Notes: generated by a model from the letters alone, not told the origin. A stretch of 64,000 nucleotides of DNA from Gordonia sp. PDNC005 (GCF_016919385.1 NZ_CP070351.1:3906001-3970000); one strand, 5' to 3'. Counted from the first letter of the stretch, positions 9,205-21,217 are shown. Numbers and translations are program-made.

Positions 9205-10656
9205 TCAGCCCGCGCGCACCCGTTCTTCGATCGTCGCGCCGAGATCCGGGTCGATGTTGCGCCAGTACTCGAACGCCCGAAGCAGGACGGGTTCGCTCAC
9301 TCCGTCGAGGAGATGTCCGGCGACGTTGTCGGCGAGCCGGTCACGTGCGGCGTCGTCGAGCACGTCGCGGACGAGGGTGCCGGGTTGGCCGAAGTCGTCG
9401 TCCTCGGCGTGATCGACGTACGCCGACCGCACGATGTCGCCGTCTGCGGCCCACTGCGGTTCGACCTGGCCGGGGTAGGTCGCGGCAGGTCCACCCTTGG
9501 AGTTCGGGGCGTAGACCGGGTCGCTCACCGGATCGATCCGCATTGCGCCGTCCTTGGAGTAACTGCGGACTTCGTTGTGCGGACGATTGACCGGGATCTG
9601 TTTATAGTTGGCGCCGAGCCGAGCGCGGTGGGCGTCCGCGTACGCGAAGACGCGTCCGAGGAGCATCCGATCCGGGCTGAATCCGATGCCCGGGACGGTG
9701 TTGCTCGGTTCGAACGCGGCCTGCTCGATCTGGGCGTGATTGTCGGTCGGATTGGTGTGCAGCGTCATCTTCCCGACCTCGTGCAGCGGGTAGTCGCCGT
9801 GCGGCCACACCTTGGTGAGATCGAACGGATTGAACCGGTAGTCGGCCGCGTCGTCGAACGGCATCAACTGGACCTTCAGCGTCCAGCTCGGATGATCGCC
9901 GGACGAGATGGAGTCGAACAGGTCACGGACGTGATGGTCGCCGTCGGCGCCGGCGAGGCGGTCGGCCTCGTCCTGCGTCAGGAACTCGACGCCCTGATCG
10001 GAGATGAAGTGGTACTTCACCCAATGCTTCACACCCGCGGCGTTCACCCACAGGTAGGTGTGCGAGCTGTACCCGTTCATGTGCCGCCACGTCTTCGGGA
10101 TGCCGCGATCGCCCATCAACCAGGTGACCTGGTGAGCCGACTCGGGTGAGAGCGTCCAGAAGTCCCACTGCATGTCGTGATCGCGGAGGTTGTTGTCGGC
10201 GCGACGCTTCTGCGACCGGATGAAGTGCTGGAACTTGAGCGGGTCCTTGATGAAGAACACCGGCGTGTTGTTCCCGACCATGTCGTACACGCCTTCGTCG
10301 GTGTAGAACTTCAGCGCGAAACCGCGCGGATCGCGCCACGTGTCAGGGCTTCCTCGTTCACCCGCGACGGTGGAGAAGCGTGCGACCATTTCGGTGGTCG
10401 CACCCGGTTGGAACAGGGAGGCGCAGGTGTACTGCGACACGTCGGACGTGGTCTCGAACGTGCCGAACGCCCCGCTGCCTTTCGCGTGAGGTTGGCGCTC
10501 CGGGATGCGTTCCCGGTTGAACTGCGCCATCTGTTCGATCAGATAGTGGTCGTGCAGGACGATCGGTCCCGACGGGCCGACGGTCAGCGAGTGCTCGTCG
10601 CTGCCGGCCGGAGCGCCGGAGTCGGTCGTCGTGTAGTTGGTGGTCTCCTCGGACAT
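9205..10656 (-). CDS. katA: Monofunctional haem catalase
   Basis: 483 residues, the size of small-subunit (clade 3-like) catalases. Visible features: distal His57 in [21 protein letters not shown], distal Asn130 in [11 protein letters not shown], and the proximal-Tyr region [14 protein letters not shown] near residue 340. It converts H2O2 to water and oxygen in the cytoplasm. The usual VVHA context of the distal His is QPHA here. The C-terminal NADPH-domain of large catalases is absent. It is downstream of a DUF937 gene on the same strand with a 108-bp gap, so it probably has its own promoter. Confidence 0.96.
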   Translation of the reverse strand: MSEETTNYTTTDSGAPAGSDEHSLTVGPSGPIVLHDHYLIEQMAQFNRERIPERQPHAKGSGAFGTFETTSDVSQYTCASLFQPGATTEMVARFSTVAGERGSPDTWRDPRGFALKFYTDEGVYDMVGNNTPVFFIKDPLKFQHFIRSQKRRADNNLRDHDMQWDFWTLSPESAHQVTWLMGDRGIPKTWRHMNGYSSHTYLWVNAAGVKHWVKYHFISDQGVEFLTQDEADRLAGADGDHHVRDLFDSISSGDHPSWTLKVQLMPFDDAADYRFNPFDLTKVWPHGDYPLHEVGKMTLHTNPTDNHAQIEQAAFEPSNTVPGIGFSPDRMLLGRVFAYADAHRARLGANYKQIPVNRPHNEVRSYSKDGAMRIDPVSDPVYAPNSKGGPAATYPGQVEPQWAADGDIVRSAYVDHAEDDDFGQPGTLVRDVLDDAARDRLADNVAGHLLDGVSEPVLLRAFEYWRNIDPDLGATIEERVRAG

Positions 10657-10764
10657 GTCACCCTCCCGAGCGGTTGAGTGTGGGCTGTGGGGCCGAGTGA
10701 TCCCGACCCCACATCCGACACTATCGATCGTTCGGACGACGTGCAGCAGTCTGTGGAGGCGAAG

Positions 10765-11367
10765 CTACTTCCCGCCGAGGATGCTGCCGAGGATTCCGCC
10801 GAGCGGGTTGTCCCCTCCGCCCTTGTTACCGGCCCCCTTGTTTCCTCCGCCGAGCACGCTGCCCAGGACGCTGCCGAGGTCGATCCCGCCGCCCTTGTCT
10901 CCTCCGCCGGTGTTGCCGCCGCCGAGGATGCTGCCGAGAACATCGCCGAGGCCGCCGCCGGAGGCTTTGCCGCCGCCCATCCTGCCGAGCACGTAGCTCA
11001 GGACGATCGGTGCGAGGAGCGGCAGGAGCTTCTTGACCAGCGACTGATCGACGCCCGCCACCGGGACGGCTCCGCTCACGGCCTGCGCGACGTCGCCGCC
11101 ATCGTTCCCGAACAGCGACTGCACGAGCTGCTCGCCCTGTGCGACGTCGACGTCACCGGCATTGATCGTGCCGTCTGCCAGTGTCGAGTCCTGAGTTTCG
11201 AGTGCGGTGTCGACGTCCTCTCCGCGGTCGCTCTTGGCGGCCACCCCGGCGACGAGAGTCGGCACCACCTGCTCGGCAGCTGCTCGGACATCGGCCGGGT
11301 CGGCGCCGAGCTGTGCGGCGAGGTCGTCGATCGGGAGGCGGCTGATGAGGTCGTTCAAGTCGGACAT
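10765..11367 (-). CDS. DUF937 family protein, Gly-rich tail
   Basis: I place the start at MSDLNDLISRL (11367); upstream in-frame sequence is low quality. The first 130 residues form a helical DUF937-type domain (LPIDDLAAQLGADPADVRAA), with a hydrophobic stretch LLPLLAPIVLSYVLGRMGG. The last 65 residues are an imperfect repeat of LGSVLGSxLGGGNKGxGxKGGG, ending ILGSILGGK. No catalytic residues are evident and no function is known. Confidence 0.78.
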   Translation of the reverse strand: MSDLNDLISRLPIDDLAAQLGADPADVRAAAEQVVPTLVAGVAAKSDRGEDVDTALETQDSTLADGTINAGDVDVAQGEQLVQSLFGNDGGDVAQAVSGAVPVAGVDQSLVKKLLPLLAPIVLSYVLGRMGGGKASGGGLGDVLGSILGGGNTGGGDKGGGIDLGSVLGSVLGGGNKGAGNKGGGDNPLGGILGSILGGK

Positions 11368-11407
11368 GATCCTGCTTTCGTGCTGGCGGGCGACCCGCTC
11401 GGCGGCC

Positions 11408-12157
11408 CTATGCGTCGATGTTCGCACGGTGCTCAACCGTGCCGTCGTCAAACAGGAGGACCACGCGGTCGGCGCCTCCGGCGACCCGGTACACCCAAGC
11501 TGTTCCGGTACGACCGCGCTCGTCGATCCGATGGCGGCCAAGCACTCCCCGAAAGAGGAGACGATTCTCGTCGCAGTACGTCATCGCGGCCTGTTCGTAC
11601 GCCGGCGCGGAGTTGAACCTCTGGCTGCGGCGTTCGGCAAGGGGCGGGTGCATGCGCTGCGCTCGGCTCGAGATCACCGACTCCATCTCGGACGCCTCGA
11701 CGATCACAAGATCTGGATGCGCCAACAGCGAATCGGTGTTGGCACGTTCGAGTTCGGAATAGACAGCGAAGAATGCGCTGTCGAGTTCATGCAGGTCACC
11801 CGAGGTGCGCGACGCTGGTCGACTGCGGTGGATCGTCATGAAGCGCTCCCAGATCTCCATCGCGCGGGCGTGGCCGATGCTCTCCAGGCCCGAGCCGACA
11901 CGTTGGAAGATCGCGAGGTCGGCTTCGCTCGCGTGCTGCTCGAACTGAGCGTGGCCACCGTTGGCGACGTTCGTGACGTAGAAGTCGACAGCATGGTGCT
12001 GCAGGGCCGCCGGGTTGATCTCGGTCTCCCGAACCAGAGCGAGCCGCAAGCCGTCGAGGTAGTCCGTGAGCGACACCATGACGGCCAACGGCTCGCCTGA
12101 ATCGACGGCCTGCCGGGAGATCACGATGGCATCATCGTCAGTCGCGCCGAACCTCAT
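11408..12157 (-). CDS. DMP19/DUF4375-like protein
   Basis: 249 residues. The N-terminal half has the DUF4375 pattern: a helical segment, then HHAVDFYVTNVANGGHAQFEQ, where the NGG-Q core is diagnostic, then LESIGHARAMEIWERFM. The C-terminal 100 residues are beta-rich and unassigned. No signal or membrane segment is seen. The biochemical role is unknown. Confidence 0.7.
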   Translation of the reverse strand: MRFGATDDDAIVISRQAVDSGEPLAVMVSLTDYLDGLRLALVRETEINPAALQHHAVDFYVTNVANGGHAQFEQHASEADLAIFQRVGSGLESIGHARAMEIWERFMTIHRSRPASRTSGDLHELDSAFFAVYSELERANTDSLLAHPDLVIVEASEMESVISSRAQRMHPPLAERRSQRFNSAPAYEQAAMTYCDENRLLFRGVLGRHRIDERGRTGTAWVYRVAGGADRVVLLFDDGTVEHRANIDA

Positions 12158-12216
12158 GTGCTGAACGATAGCTGAAAGTCGACTTATCCGGTTGTTCGGC
12201 CTGAATTCACCCCTTG

Positions 12217-13731
12217 TCAGACATTCGCCCGGAGTTCTCGCTTCAGCAGTTTGCCGCTCTGATTGCGCGGCAGTTCGTCAACGAACGCCACCGACTTCGG
12301 AACCTTGAACGGAGCGATCCGCTCTTTCACGAATGCGATGAGGTCAACGTCCGACACGGACTCACCGTCCTTGAGCACCACCACCGCGGTGACAGCTTCG
12401 ATCCACTTCTCGTCGGGTGTGCCGATCACGGCCACTTCGGCGACCGCCGGATGCAGGTAGACGGCGTCTTCCACTTCGCGGGACGCCACGAGCACACCCC
12501 CGGTGTTGATCACGTCCTTGATCCTGTCGACGACCGTGATGTACCCCTGATCGTCACTGGTCACGAGGTCGCCGGAGTGGAACCAGCCGTCGACGAACGC
12601 CTCCGCCGTCGCCTCGGGCTTGTTCCAGTAGCCGCTGCACAACTGCGGTGAGCGGTAGCAGATCTCGCCCGACTCGCCGATCGGAACGTCGTCGCCGTTG
12701 CCGTCGACGATGCGGGTCTCGACGAAGAACGCCGGTCGGCCGCACGACGCGGGCCGGTCCGCGTGCTCCTCCGGCCGCAGGATGGTGGCCAGCGGTCCGA
12801 TCTCGGATTGTCCGAAGCAGTTGTAGAACCCGATGTCCGGGTACCGCTCGCGGAGTCGGTTCAAGACCGTGACGGGCATGATCGACGCGCCGTACTGCGC
12901 CTTCTTCAACGAGCTGAGGTCCCGCGTGTCGAGGTCAGGGTGATTCGCGAGCGGCACCCAGACCGTCGGTGCGAGAAACAGGGAGCCGATCCGCCGCTCC
13001 TCGATGAGCCGGAGAGCCTCGGCGACGTCGGGCTTCTCGATCAGGGAGACGGTCGCGCCGATCGACAGGTACGGAAGCATGAACACATGCATGCCTGCCG
13101 AGTGGTAAAGCGGCATCGCGATGAGCGGGGCGTCGTCGGCGGTGAAGTCGAGGCCGATCACCGACGACACGTACTCGTGGACGAGTGCCTGATGGGTCAT
13201 CATCGCGCCCTTGGGGGCCGACGTGGTTCCCGACGTGTAGAGCAGCTGAGCCAAGTCCGTCGGGGCGACGGTCACGTCCAGGGTGGGGACCTCGCCGCTG
13301 GAAGCCGATGTGAGCAGGCTGTCGTCGGCATCGCGCAGCGAGATCACCGGCACGTCGCCCGCCACCTCGTCGAGGGTCGGGCGCAGAGCGGGGTCGACAA
13401 GCACCAGGGACGCACCGGAGTCGTCGAGCAGGTACGTCAGCTCACCCGCTTTGAGTGCGAAGTTGATCGGCACGTGCACCAGGCCGGCGCGGACGGTGCC
13501 GAGGAAACCGATCAAGTACGCGTCGGAGTTGACGCCGAACGCGGCCACACGCGCCCCTGGTTCGAGGTCGAGGGCGGTCAGCCGGGCCGCGGCGCGCGTG
13601 ACGGCGGCGTCGAGCTGTGCATATGTCCAGTCGCGGTCGGCGAAGCGCACCGCAACGGTGTTCGGTGTGCGCGCGGCGGACCGGCGCAGAAGGGAATCGA
13701 TCGTATTTACTCGGACGTCCACGTAATTCAT
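12217..13731 (-). CDS. Acyl-CoA synthetase (AMP-forming), FadD-like
   Basis: 504 residues from ATG 13731 (an in-frame ATG at 13746 is the alternative). It is a full ANL-superfamily adenylating enzyme: P-loop LLYTSGTTSAPKGAMMTH near residue 165, the A5-type NCFGQSEIGP motif, GDLVTSDDQGYITVVDRIKD with the hinge Asp/Lys, and the catalytic Lys in ELPRNQSGKLLKREL at the end. It makes acyl- or aryl-CoA from acid, ATP and CoA. The chain-length range cannot be read. It lies next to an esterase on the same strand, which suggests ester or lipid use. Confidence 0.9.
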   Translation of the reverse strand: MNYVDVRVNTIDSLLRRSAARTPNTVAVRFADRDWTYAQLDAAVTRAAARLTALDLEPGARVAAFGVNSDAYLIGFLGTVRAGLVHVPINFALKAGELTYLLDDSGASLVLVDPALRPTLDEVAGDVPVISLRDADDSLLTSASSGEVPTLDVTVAPTDLAQLLYTSGTTSAPKGAMMTHQALVHEYVSSVIGLDFTADDAPLIAMPLYHSAGMHVFMLPYLSIGATVSLIEKPDVAEALRLIEERRIGSLFLAPTVWVPLANHPDLDTRDLSSLKKAQYGASIMPVTVLNRLRERYPDIGFYNCFGQSEIGPLATILRPEEHADRPASCGRPAFFVETRIVDGNGDDVPIGESGEICYRSPQLCSGYWNKPEATAEAFVDGWFHSGDLVTSDDQGYITVVDRIKDVINTGGVLVASREVEDAVYLHPAVAEVAVIGTPDEKWIEAVTAVVVLKDGESVSDVDLIAFVKERIAPFKVPKSVAFVDELPRNQSGKLLKRELRANV

Positions 13732-13809
13732 GAAACCAGCGAACACGAGCGGCGCGAGGCGGTTTGGCGCGATCTGTGTGACGCGGAGGAGATCGAACGC
13801 TCGAGGGGG

Positions 13810-14802
13810 TCAGGCGTCGGCGATGAAGGACGCGGCTTCGTGGACGGCGTGGCGGGATTCCGGGGTGAAGTACGGGAACATCTGAAAGACGTGGCCTTGG
13901 CCGGGCCACTCCTGGAGGGTCGATGTCCCGCCTGCCTCGGTGATCACGCGGTGGATGGCGCGGGCGTCGTCGGCCATCACTTCGCGGGCGCCGACTTGGA
14001 TGAGAGTGCGCGGCAGATCCATGTCGGGGGAGAGCTGCACCCGCATGCGCGGGTCGTCGGGATCGGCGTCTCCGGTGTACATCCGCAGAAAGTGACGTGC
14101 GGCGTGGGCATTGATGATCGGGTCCTTGACGCCGGAGTCCTCCAGCGCGCACGCCATCTGGAACGACGGGTCGTAGAGCGGGGAGAACAACACCATCGCG
14201 GACGGCTGCGGCAGCCCGTCGCGATGGTTGGCCGCGAGGAGATCGAGGGCGAGGTGGCCGCCTGCCGAGTCGCCCGCGACGACGATCTGCGAGCCGTCGA
14301 ACCCCTGGTTCAGCAGCCAGCGGTAGCCGCGGATCGCGTCGTCGCCGCCGAGCGGCCACTGGTACTCGGGTCCGAGGCGATAGTCGACGGAGAAGGATCC
14401 GACGCCTGCCCGACGTCCAAGACGTGCAACGAGGCCTCGGTGGGTCCGCGAGGAACAGATCACGTACCCGCTGCCGTGGAGGTAGTAGATCACCTTGCGC
14501 CCGGTAGCGGGGTCGGGGATCCGGCCGCCGAAGGCAGGGTGCTCATGGACCCATTCGCCGTACACGCGCCCGGTGCCCGACCATTCGCGAACTGGAGAGA
14601 TCCTTGTTCCACGTGGAACAGGGGACACCGCGGACAGTCCGCGGTTGACGCCGGGCCGCGCGGCGGTCAGCAGGGACGGCGCAGCAACTGCGCCGCGACC
14701 GAGGACAGCCATCATCGGCCGCGACGCCAGCGTGACGTAGTCGTTGAACGCGCGGGCGCGGAGCGAACCCCGCGACGTCGGGGGATTCTCGAGCAGGCTC
14801 AC
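13810..14802 (-). CDS. Alpha/beta hydrolase, HSL (lipase family IV) type
   Basis: The start is set at GTG 14802 (MSLLENPP...), giving 330 residues; a longer frame to 14937 overlaps the region upstream of gltB. It has the oxyanion motif YYLHGSGYV (HGSG in place of the usual HGGG), nucleophile elbow VAGDSAGGHLAL, the acid region GAREVMADDA and the catalytic His in GQGHVFQMFP. It probably hydrolyses short or medium acyl esters. The 78-bp gap to the acyl-CoA synthetase gene on the same strand allows co-transcription. Confidence 0.87.
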   Translation of the reverse strand: MSLLENPPTSRGSLRARAFNDYVTLASRPMMAVLGRGAVAAPSLLTAARPGVNRGLSAVSPVPRGTRISPVREWSGTGRVYGEWVHEHPAFGGRIPDPATGRKVIYYLHGSGYVICSSRTHRGLVARLGRRAGVGSFSVDYRLGPEYQWPLGGDDAIRGYRWLLNQGFDGSQIVVAGDSAGGHLALDLLAANHRDGLPQPSAMVLFSPLYDPSFQMACALEDSGVKDPIINAHAARHFLRMYTGDADPDDPRMRVQLSPDMDLPRTLIQVGAREVMADDARAIHRVITEAGGTSTLQEWPGQGHVFQMFPYFTPESRHAVHEAASFIADA

Positions 14803-15011
14803 AGATCGGACTGTAACCGGGTTTTGCGCTGTCCGACGCCACCGTGCAACAATTGGTCTACTTAACTTGCTCGAAACATGGCTGCGGCCTGTTCGGCAAG
14901 GGGCCAGCAACGACGCTGAATCCCCGGAGACGCGCACATATCGCGTCGAGCACCGGGTTTCTCACGAAGTACGAACCGTACGCAGCGTCGCGTGCAGGAA
15001 TGGCAGTTCCC

Positions 15012-18000
15012 ATGATGCACTTGCCGGGGCCCACTGGCCTCTACGACCCGAACAACGAACACGACGCCTGTGGTGTCGCGTTTGTCGTCGACATGCACGG
15101 CCGCCGCAGCCGCGACATCGTCGAGAAGGCCATCACCGCACTGGTGAACCTCGAACACCGCGGTGCCGCGGGCGCCGAGCCCAACACCGGTGACGGTGCG
15201 GGCATCATGATTCAGGTCCCGGACCGCTTCCTGCGCGAGGTCACCGACTTCGAGCTTCCGTCGGAGGGCTCGTACGCCACGGGCATCGCATTCCTGCCGC
15301 AGGCCGCCTCCGACGTGGCAGAGGCCGTTGCGGGTGTCGAGGCGATCGTCCGCGAGGAGGGCCTGAACCTGCTCGGATGGCGCGAGGTCCCCGTCGACGA
15401 GAGGTCGCTCGGCGCCCTCGCCCGCGACGCGATGCCCACGTTCCGCCAGATCTTCCTGGCGCTCGCCGGGAGCGAAGCGAGCGGGAGCAATCAGGCCAGT
15501 GCCGATTCCATGGAACTGGAGCGCCGGGCGTACGTCGTGCGCAAGCGTGTCCAGTACGAGCTCGGCCAGAAGGGCGCAGGCCAGGACGGTCCGGGCCGCG
15601 AGACCGTGTACTTCCCGAGCCTGTCCGGCCAGACCTTCGTCTACAAGGGCATGCTGACCACCCCGCAGCTGCGGGACTTCTACGTCGACCTGCAGGACGA
15701 CCGAGTCGAGAGCGCATTGGGCATGGTCCACTCGCGCTTCTCCACCAACACGTTCCCGTCGTGGCCGCTTGCACACCCGTTCCGGCGTGTGGCCCACAAC
15801 GGTGAGATCAACACCGTCACCGGCAACGAGAACTGGATGCGCGCTCGTGAAGCGCTCATCAAGAGCGATGCCTTCGGCGAAGGCGCCCTCGAGAAGATCT
15901 TCCCGGTCTGCACGCCGGGTGCGTCGGACACCGCCCGTTTCGACGAGGTCCTGGAACTGCTGCACCTCGGCGGTCGCAGCCTGCCGCACTCGGTCCTGAT
16001 GATGGTTCCCGAGGCGTGGGAGCGCAGCGAGACCATGAAGCCCGAACACCGCGCGTTCTACGAGTACCACTCAGCGCTCACCGAGGCGTGGGACGGACCG
16101 GCGTCCGTGTGCTTCACCGACGGCACCGTGATCGGCGCTGTCCTGGACCGCAACGGACTCCGCCCGTCACGCATCTGGGTCACCAAGGACGGCCTGGTGG
16201 TGCTGGGTTCCGAAGTGGGCGTCCTCGACATCGACCCCGCCGACATCGTCACCCGCACGCGTCTGCGTCCGGGCAAGATGTTCCTGGTCGACACCGCGCA
16301 GGGCCGCATCGTCGCCGACGAGGAGGTCAAGGACTCTCTCGCCGCAGAGCACCCCTACCAGCAGTGGCTCGACGAGAACCAGGTCCGCCTCGAGGATCTG
16401 CCCGCACCGCCGCACAAGCACATGGCGCACGACCGCGTCGCGCTGCGGCAGCAGGTGTTCGGCTACTCGAACGAAGACCTCAATCTGCTCGTCGCGCCGA
16501 TGGCGTCGACGGGCGCCGAGGGCATGGGTTCGATGGGAACCGACACGCCGATCGCCGTGCTGTCGGCCCGTCCGCGCATGCTGTTCGACTACTTCCAGCA
16601 GCTGTTCGCACAGGTCACGAACCCGCCGCTGGACGCGATCCGCGAAGAGGTCGTCACCAGCATCGGCCACCGCATCGGCGGTGAGCGCGATCTGCTGAAT
16701 CCGACTGCCGATTCCGCGAAGCAGATCGTGCTGAGTCAGCCGATCCTCGACAACGACGACCTCGCTCGCCTCGTCGACATCGACGGCGAGAAGACGGGAT
16801 TCCCGTCGGTCCACATCCACGGCCTGTACCCGGTCGCCGAAGGCGGCGCCGGTCTGCGCCGGGCACTCGACGACGTCCGGAGCCAGGTGTCGGCCGCCAT
16901 CGCCGACGGCGCACGCGTCATCGTGCTGTCCGACCGGGAGAGCGACGAGACTCTCGCTCCGATCCCCTCGCTGCTGCTGACCTCTGCCGTGCACCACCAC
17001 CTGGTGCGCGAGCGGACCCGTACGCGTGCCAGCCTCGTCATCGAGTCCGGCGACGCTCGCGAGGTGCACCACATGGCGCTCCTCATCGGCTTCGGCGCCG
17101 CGGGCATCAACCCGTACATGGCGTTTGAGTCGATCGAGGACATGCTGGAGTCCGGCGCGCTCGTGCTGCCCGGCACCGAGGATCTCGATCACGCCGCTCG
17201 GTTCGCCAAGGCCCGTGCGAACTACATCAAGGCCGCGGGCAAGGGCGTCCTCAAGGTGATGAGCAAGATGGGCATCTCGACGGTCCCGTCGTACAACGGC
17301 GCCCAGCTGTTCCAGGTGATCGGCATCGCGCAGGACGTGGTGGACGAGTTCTTCACCGGCCTGAACAGCCAGCTCGACGGCATCGGTCTCGACGAGATCG
17401 CCGACGACGTCGCTCGTCGTCACGCCGTCGCGTTCACCGATCGTCCCACCGAGCGTGCGTACCGTGAGCTCGAAGTCGGCGGCGAATACCAGTGGCGCCG
17501 TGAAGGCGAGTACCACCTGTTCAACCCGGACACCGTGTTCAAGCTGCAGCATGCGACCCGCACCGGGCAGTACAGCGTGTTCAAGGAGTACACGAAGCTC
17601 GTCGACGATCAGGCGACCAAGCTCGGCACCCTCCGCGGACTGTTCGACTTCAACTTCGGCGACCGTGACCCGATCCCGCTCGACAAGGTTGAGCCCGCCA
17701 GCGAGATCGTCAAGCGTTTCTCGACCGGCGCGATGAGCTACGGCTCCATCTCGGCGGAGGCTCACGAGACGCTCGCCATCGCGATGAACCGTCTCGGCGG
17801 TCGCTCCAACTCCGGTGAGGGCGGCGAGGATCCGCGTCGTTTCAGCCACGACGAGAACGGCGATTGGCGACGCAGTGCGATCAAGCAGGTCGCCTCGGGG
17901 CGCTTCGGTGTCACCAGCCACTACCTGAGCAACTGCACCGACATCCAGATCAAGATGGCGCAGGGCGCGAAGCCGGGCGAGGGCGGTCAGCTGCCTCCGC

Positions 18001-19652
18001 ACAAGGTGTACCCGTGGGTCGCCGAGGTCCGCGGCTCCACGCCGGGCGTCGGTCTGATCTCGCCTCCGCCGCACCACGACATCTACTCGATCGAGGATCT
18101 CGCACAGCTGATCCACGACTTGAAGAACGCCAACCCGTCGGCTCGCATCCACGTCAAGCTCGTCTCCGAGCTGGGTGTGGGAACGGTCGCCGCGGGCGTG
18201 TCGAAGGCCCACGCCGACGTCGTCCTGATCTCCGGTCATGACGGCGGCACCGGCGCGAGCCCGCTGACCTCCCTCAAGCACGCCGGCGCACCGTGGGAGA
18301 TCGGTCTCGCCGAAACCCAGCAGACGCTGCTGCTCAACGGCCTGCGCGACCGCATCGTCGTGCAGGTGGACGGCCAGCTGAAGACCGGTCGTGACGTGAT
18401 GATCGCCGCCCTCCTCGGCGGCGAGGAGTTCGGTTTCGCGACCGCGCCGCTGGTCGTGTCGGGTTGCGTCATGATGCGCGTCTGCCACCTCGACACCTGC
18501 CCGGTGGGCGTCGCGACGCAGAATCCGCTGCTCCGTGAGCGTTTCAACGGCAAGCCGGAGTTCGTCGAGAACTTCATGCTGTACATCGCAGAAGAGGTTC
18601 GCGAGCTGCTCGCGCGCCTCGGCTTCCGCACACTGCAGGAGGCGATCGGCCGGTTCGAGGCCCTCGACACCCGCAAGGCGCTGGCGCGGTGGAACGGGGA
18701 CAAGGCGGGCAAGCTCGACCTGACGCCGATCCTGACCATGCCGGAGTCTCCGTTCATGAACCAGGACCTGTACTGCACCGGCACGCAGGACCACGGCTTG
18801 GACAAGGCACTGGACAACGAGCTGATCGAGTCGGCTCGCGCCGCGATCGACTCGGGCACCCGCGTGCACATCACCTCGCCCATCACCAACGTGAACCGCA
18901 CGGTCGGCACCATGCTCGGCCACGAGGTCACCAAGGCGTACGGCGCGCAGGGCCTGCCCGAGGGCACCGTGTCCATCGACCTGACCGGGTCGGCGGGCAA
19001 CAGCTTCGGCGCATTCGTGCCGCGCGGCATCACGATGCGACTCGAGGGCGACGCGAACGACTTCGTCGGCAAGGGTCTGTCCGGCGGCAAGCTGGTGGTC
19101 CGGCCGCCGCGCAACGCGCCGTCCGAGTTCGTCGCGGAAGAGAACATCATCGCGGGCAACGTCATCGGCTTCGGTGGCACCGCGGGCAAGATCTTCCTCC
19201 GCGGTGTCGCCGGTGAACGCTTCTGTGTCCGCAACTCAGGCATCCAGGCGGTCGTCGAAGGGGTGGGCGACCACGGCTGCGAGTACATGACCGGCGGCAC
19301 AGTTGTTGTGCTCGGTGAGACGGGCCGGAACTTCGCCGCAGGCATGTCGGGCGGCGTCGCGTACGTCTACAACCCGAACGGCACCTTCGAGGCGAACCTC
19401 AATGCCGAACTCGTCGACCTCGAGTCTCTCGACGACGACGACCTCAAGGTGTTGAAGGACGCGTTGACCGAACACCGGGACGAGACGGGCTCGACGGTCG
19501 CGTCGAGGATCGTCGCCGACTGGTCGACCCAGCAGGGCCACTTCGTGAAGGTGATGCCCCGCGACTACAAGAGAGTGCTCATCGCCATCGATGTCGCTGA
19601 GCGCACCGGACGAGATGTGAACGACGCGATCATGGAGGCGGCTCGTGGCTGA
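15012..19652 (+). CDS. gltB: Glutamate synthase, large subunit
   Basis: I choose ATG 15012, with a GCAGGA site 12-13 nt upstream, so that the Ntn nucleophile Cys of [10 protein letters not shown] falls about 20 residues in, as a short propeptide; ATG 15000 is also possible. The protein has 1546 residues in family order: class II glutamine amidotransferase, central domain, FMN-binding synthase barrel ([31 protein letters not shown]), the 3Fe-4S cysteines in [16 protein letters not shown], and the C-terminal GXG beta-helix domain. With GltD it makes two glutamates from glutamine and 2-oxoglutarate. Its end overlaps the gltD start by 8 bp. Confidence 0.97.
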   Translation: MMHLPGPTGLYDPNNEHDACGVAFVVDMHGRRSRDIVEKAITALVNLEHRGAAGAEPNTGDGAGIMIQVPDRFLREVTDFELPSEGSYATGIAFLPQAASDVAEAVAGVEAIVREEGLNLLGWREVPVDERSLGALARDAMPTFRQIFLALAGSEASGSNQASADSMELERRAYVVRKRVQYELGQKGAGQDGPGRETVYFPSLSGQTFVYKGMLTTPQLRDFYVDLQDDRVESALGMVHSRFSTNTFPSWPLAHPFRRVAHNGEINTVTGNENWMRAREALIKSDAFGEGALEKIFPVCTPGASDTARFDEVLELLHLGGRSLPHSVLMMVPEAWERSETMKPEHRAFYEYHSALTEAWDGPASVCFTDGTVIGAVLDRNGLRPSRIWVTKDGLVVLGSEVGVLDIDPADIVTRTRLRPGKMFLVDTAQGRIVADEEVKDSLAAEHPYQQWLDENQVRLEDLPAPPHKHMAHDRVALRQQVFGYSNEDLNLLVAPMASTGAEGMGSMGTDTPIAVLSARPRMLFDYFQQLFAQVTNPPLDAIREEVVTSIGHRIGGERDLLNPTADSAKQIVLSQPILDNDDLARLVDIDGEKTGFPSVHIHGLYPVAEGGAGLRRALDDVRSQVSAAIADGARVIVLSDRESDETLAPIPSLLLTSAVHHHLVRERTRTRASLVIESGDAREVHHMALLIGFGAAGINPYMAFESIEDMLESGALVLPGTEDLDHAARFAKARANYIKAAGKGVLKVMSKMGISTVPSYNGAQLFQVIGIAQDVVDEFFTGLNSQLDGIGLDEIADDVARRHAVAFTDRPTERAYRELEVGGEYQWRREGEYHLFNPDTVFKLQHATRTGQYSVFKEYTKLVDDQATKLGTLRGLFDFNFGDRDPIPLDKVEPASEIVKRFSTGAMSYGSISAEAHETLAIAMNRLGGRSNSGEGGEDPRRFSHDENGDWRRSAIKQVASGRFGVTSHYLSNCTDIQIKMAQGAKPGEGGQLPPHKVYPWVAEVRGSTPGVGLISPPPHHDIYSIEDLAQLIHDLKNANPSARIHVKLVSELGVGTVAAGVSKAHADVVLISGHDGGTGASPLTSLKHAGAPWEIGLAETQQTLLLNGLRDRIVVQVDGQLKTGRDVMIAALLGGEEFGFATAPLVVSGCVMMRVCHLDTCPVGVATQNPLLRERFNGKPEFVENFMLYIAEEVRELLARLGFRTLQEAIGRFEALDTRKALARWNGDKAGKLDLTPILTMPESPFMNQDLYCTGTQDHGLDKALDNELIESARAAIDSGTRVHITSPITNVNRTVGTMLGHEVTKAYGAQGLPEGTVSIDLTGSAGNSFGAFVPRGITMRLEGDANDFVGKGLSGGKLVVRPPRNAPSEFVAEENIIAGNVIGFGGTAGKIFLRGVAGERFCVRNSGIQAVVEGVGDHGCEYMTGGTVVVLGETGRNFAAGMSGGVAYVYNPNGTFEANLNAELVDLESLDDDDLKVLKDALTEHRDETGSTVASRIVADWSTQQGHFVKVMPRDYKRVLIAIDVAERTGRDVNDAIMEAARG

Positions 19653-21099
19653 CACCCGAGGTTTTCTGAAGCACACCGAGCGCGAGACGCCGACCCGTCG
19701 GCCCGTCGACCTGCGCCTGATGGACTGGAAAGAGGTCTACAACGACTTCGACAAGTCCACCCTCAAGACACAGGCCAGCCGCTGCATGGACTGCGGTGTC
19801 CCGTTCTGCCACAACGGATGCCCGCTGGGCAACCTGATTCCCGAGTGGAACGACCTGGTCTACAAGGACCGCTGGGACGCCGGAATCGATCGTCTCCACG
19901 CCACGAACAACTTCCCGGAGTTCACCGGCCGACTGTGCCCGGCGCCGTGTGAGGCGTCGTGCGTCCTCGGCATCAACCAGCCCGCGGTCACGATCAAGCA
20001 GGTCGAGGTCGAGCTGGTCGAGAAGGCGTTCGACGAGGGAACGGTCACGCCGATCCTGCCGTCGGAGAAGACGGGCAAGAAGGTCGCCGTCGTCGGCTCG
20101 GGACCTGCCGGTCTCGCTGCTGCGCAGCAGTTGACGCGTGCGGGCCACGATGTCACGGTGTTCGAGCGGGCCGACCGCATCGGTGGTCTGATGCGGTACG
20201 GCATCCCCGAGTTCAAGATGGAGAAGCGGTTCATCGACCGCCGTCTTGAGCAGATGGAGGCGGAGGGCACGGTGTTCCGCGCCGGTGTGAACGTTGGCGT
20301 CGACGTGACCGTCGACGAGCTCCGCTCCGATTTCGACGCGGTGATCCTTGCGAACGGTTCAACGATCGGCCGTGACCTGCCGATTCCCGGCCGCGAGCTC
20401 GACGGCATCCATCAGGCCATGGAGTTCCTGCCGCAGGCCAACAAGATCCAGCACGGCGACACGCTCGACGATCAGATCACGGCCACCGGCAAGAACGTCG
20501 TCATCATCGGTGGCGGTGACACCGGAGCCGACTGCCTCGGCACGTCGCTGCGCCAGGGCGCCAAGCAGGTTCACCAGTTCGAGATCATGCCGAAGCCGCC
20601 TGTCGCGCGCGCGGAGTCGACCCCATGGCCGACGTACCCGCTGATGTACCGCGTGTCGTCTGCCCACGAAGAGGGCGGCGAGCGCGTGTACAGCGTGAAC
20701 ACCGAGGAGTTCACCGGTGAGAACGGCAAGGTCACGAGCCTGAAGGCGCACGAGGTGACGATGGTGAATGGCCGTTTCCAGAAGGTGGAGGGAAGCGACT
20801 TCGAGCTCGAAGCGGACCTCGTCCTCCTGGCCATGGGCTTCGTCGGACCCGAGCGGAACGATCTGCTCGACAAGATGGGCGCGACGTACGACGCTCGTGG
20901 CAACGTCGCTCGCGGTGACGACTTCGGCGCCGTCGGCCTGCCCGGTGTGTTCGTCGCAGGCGACGCCGGTCGCGGACAGTCGCTGATCGTGTGGGCGATC
21001 GCAGAGGGCCGCTCGGCCGCTTCTGCTGCCGACCGCTACCTCACCGGCTCGACGCTGCTTCCTGCGCCGATCGTCCCGACCCTGGTCGCTCAGCGGTAG
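19645..21099 (+). CDS. gltD: Glutamate synthase, small subunit
   Basis: 484 residues from GTG 19645, with GGAGG 8 nt upstream inside gltB. N-terminal iron-sulfur cysteines appear in [17 protein letters not shown] and [12 protein letters not shown]. An FAD dinucleotide fold ([17 protein letters not shown]) and an NADPH fold ([16 protein letters not shown]) follow, then the FAD-closing [13 protein letters not shown]. It passes electrons from NADPH to GltB. It is translationally coupled to gltB and followed by a hairpin terminator. Confidence 0.97.
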   Translation: MADTRGFLKHTERETPTRRPVDLRLMDWKEVYNDFDKSTLKTQASRCMDCGVPFCHNGCPLGNLIPEWNDLVYKDRWDAGIDRLHATNNFPEFTGRLCPAPCEASCVLGINQPAVTIKQVEVELVEKAFDEGTVTPILPSEKTGKKVAVVGSGPAGLAAAQQLTRAGHDVTVFERADRIGGLMRYGIPEFKMEKRFIDRRLEQMEAEGTVFRAGVNVGVDVTVDELRSDFDAVILANGSTIGRDLPIPGRELDGIHQAMEFLPQANKIQHGDTLDDQITATGKNVVIIGGGDTGADCLGTSLRQGAKQVHQFEIMPKPPVARAESTPWPTYPLMYRVSSAHEEGGERVYSVNTEEFTGENGKVTSLKAHEVTMVNGRFQKVEGSDFELEADLVLLAMGFVGPERNDLLDKMGATYDARGNVARGDDFGAVGLPGVFVAGDAGRGQSLIVWAIAEGRSAASAADRYLTGSTLLPAPIVPTLVAQR

Positions 21100-21142
21100 C
21101 GACGATCTCTCGCTCCTCGAGCGACGATCTCTTGTTCCTCGA
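21099..21142. repeat. 22-nt tandem repeat, two copies
   Basis: GCGACGATCTC(T/C..)TCCTCGA occurs twice head to tail (21099-21120 and 21121-21142, two mismatches), directly after the gltD stop. It continues into a dyad-like CTCGAGCGCAGTCGAGAG. It looks like non-coding repeat debris of the kind found in intergenic DNA of this group. Confidence 0.6.
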
Positions 21143-21156
21143 GCGCAGTCGAGAGG

Positions 21157-21203
21157 TTCGCGTGTAGATCGTGACCCGTATGTGGTCACGATCTACACGC
21201 GAA
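21157..21203. terminator. 47-bp hairpin, copy A
   Basis: A perfect 20-bp inverted repeat (arm TTCGCGTGTAGATCGTGACC) with a 7-nt loop CGTATGT lies between the convergent gltD and hydrolase genes, so it can terminate both. Copy B at 22219-22265 is the exact reverse complement of the whole unit. Confidence 0.8.
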
Positions 21204-21217
21204 ATTCGTTTCGGGGG

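Noticed and set aside
12763..14865. 700-codon plus-strand frame
   Set aside because: Antisense to the acyl-CoA synthetase and esterase, both of which carry intact catalytic motifs.
16167..18923. 918-codon minus-strand frame
   Set aside because: Antisense shadow of gltB with biased GC-rich composition and no family features.
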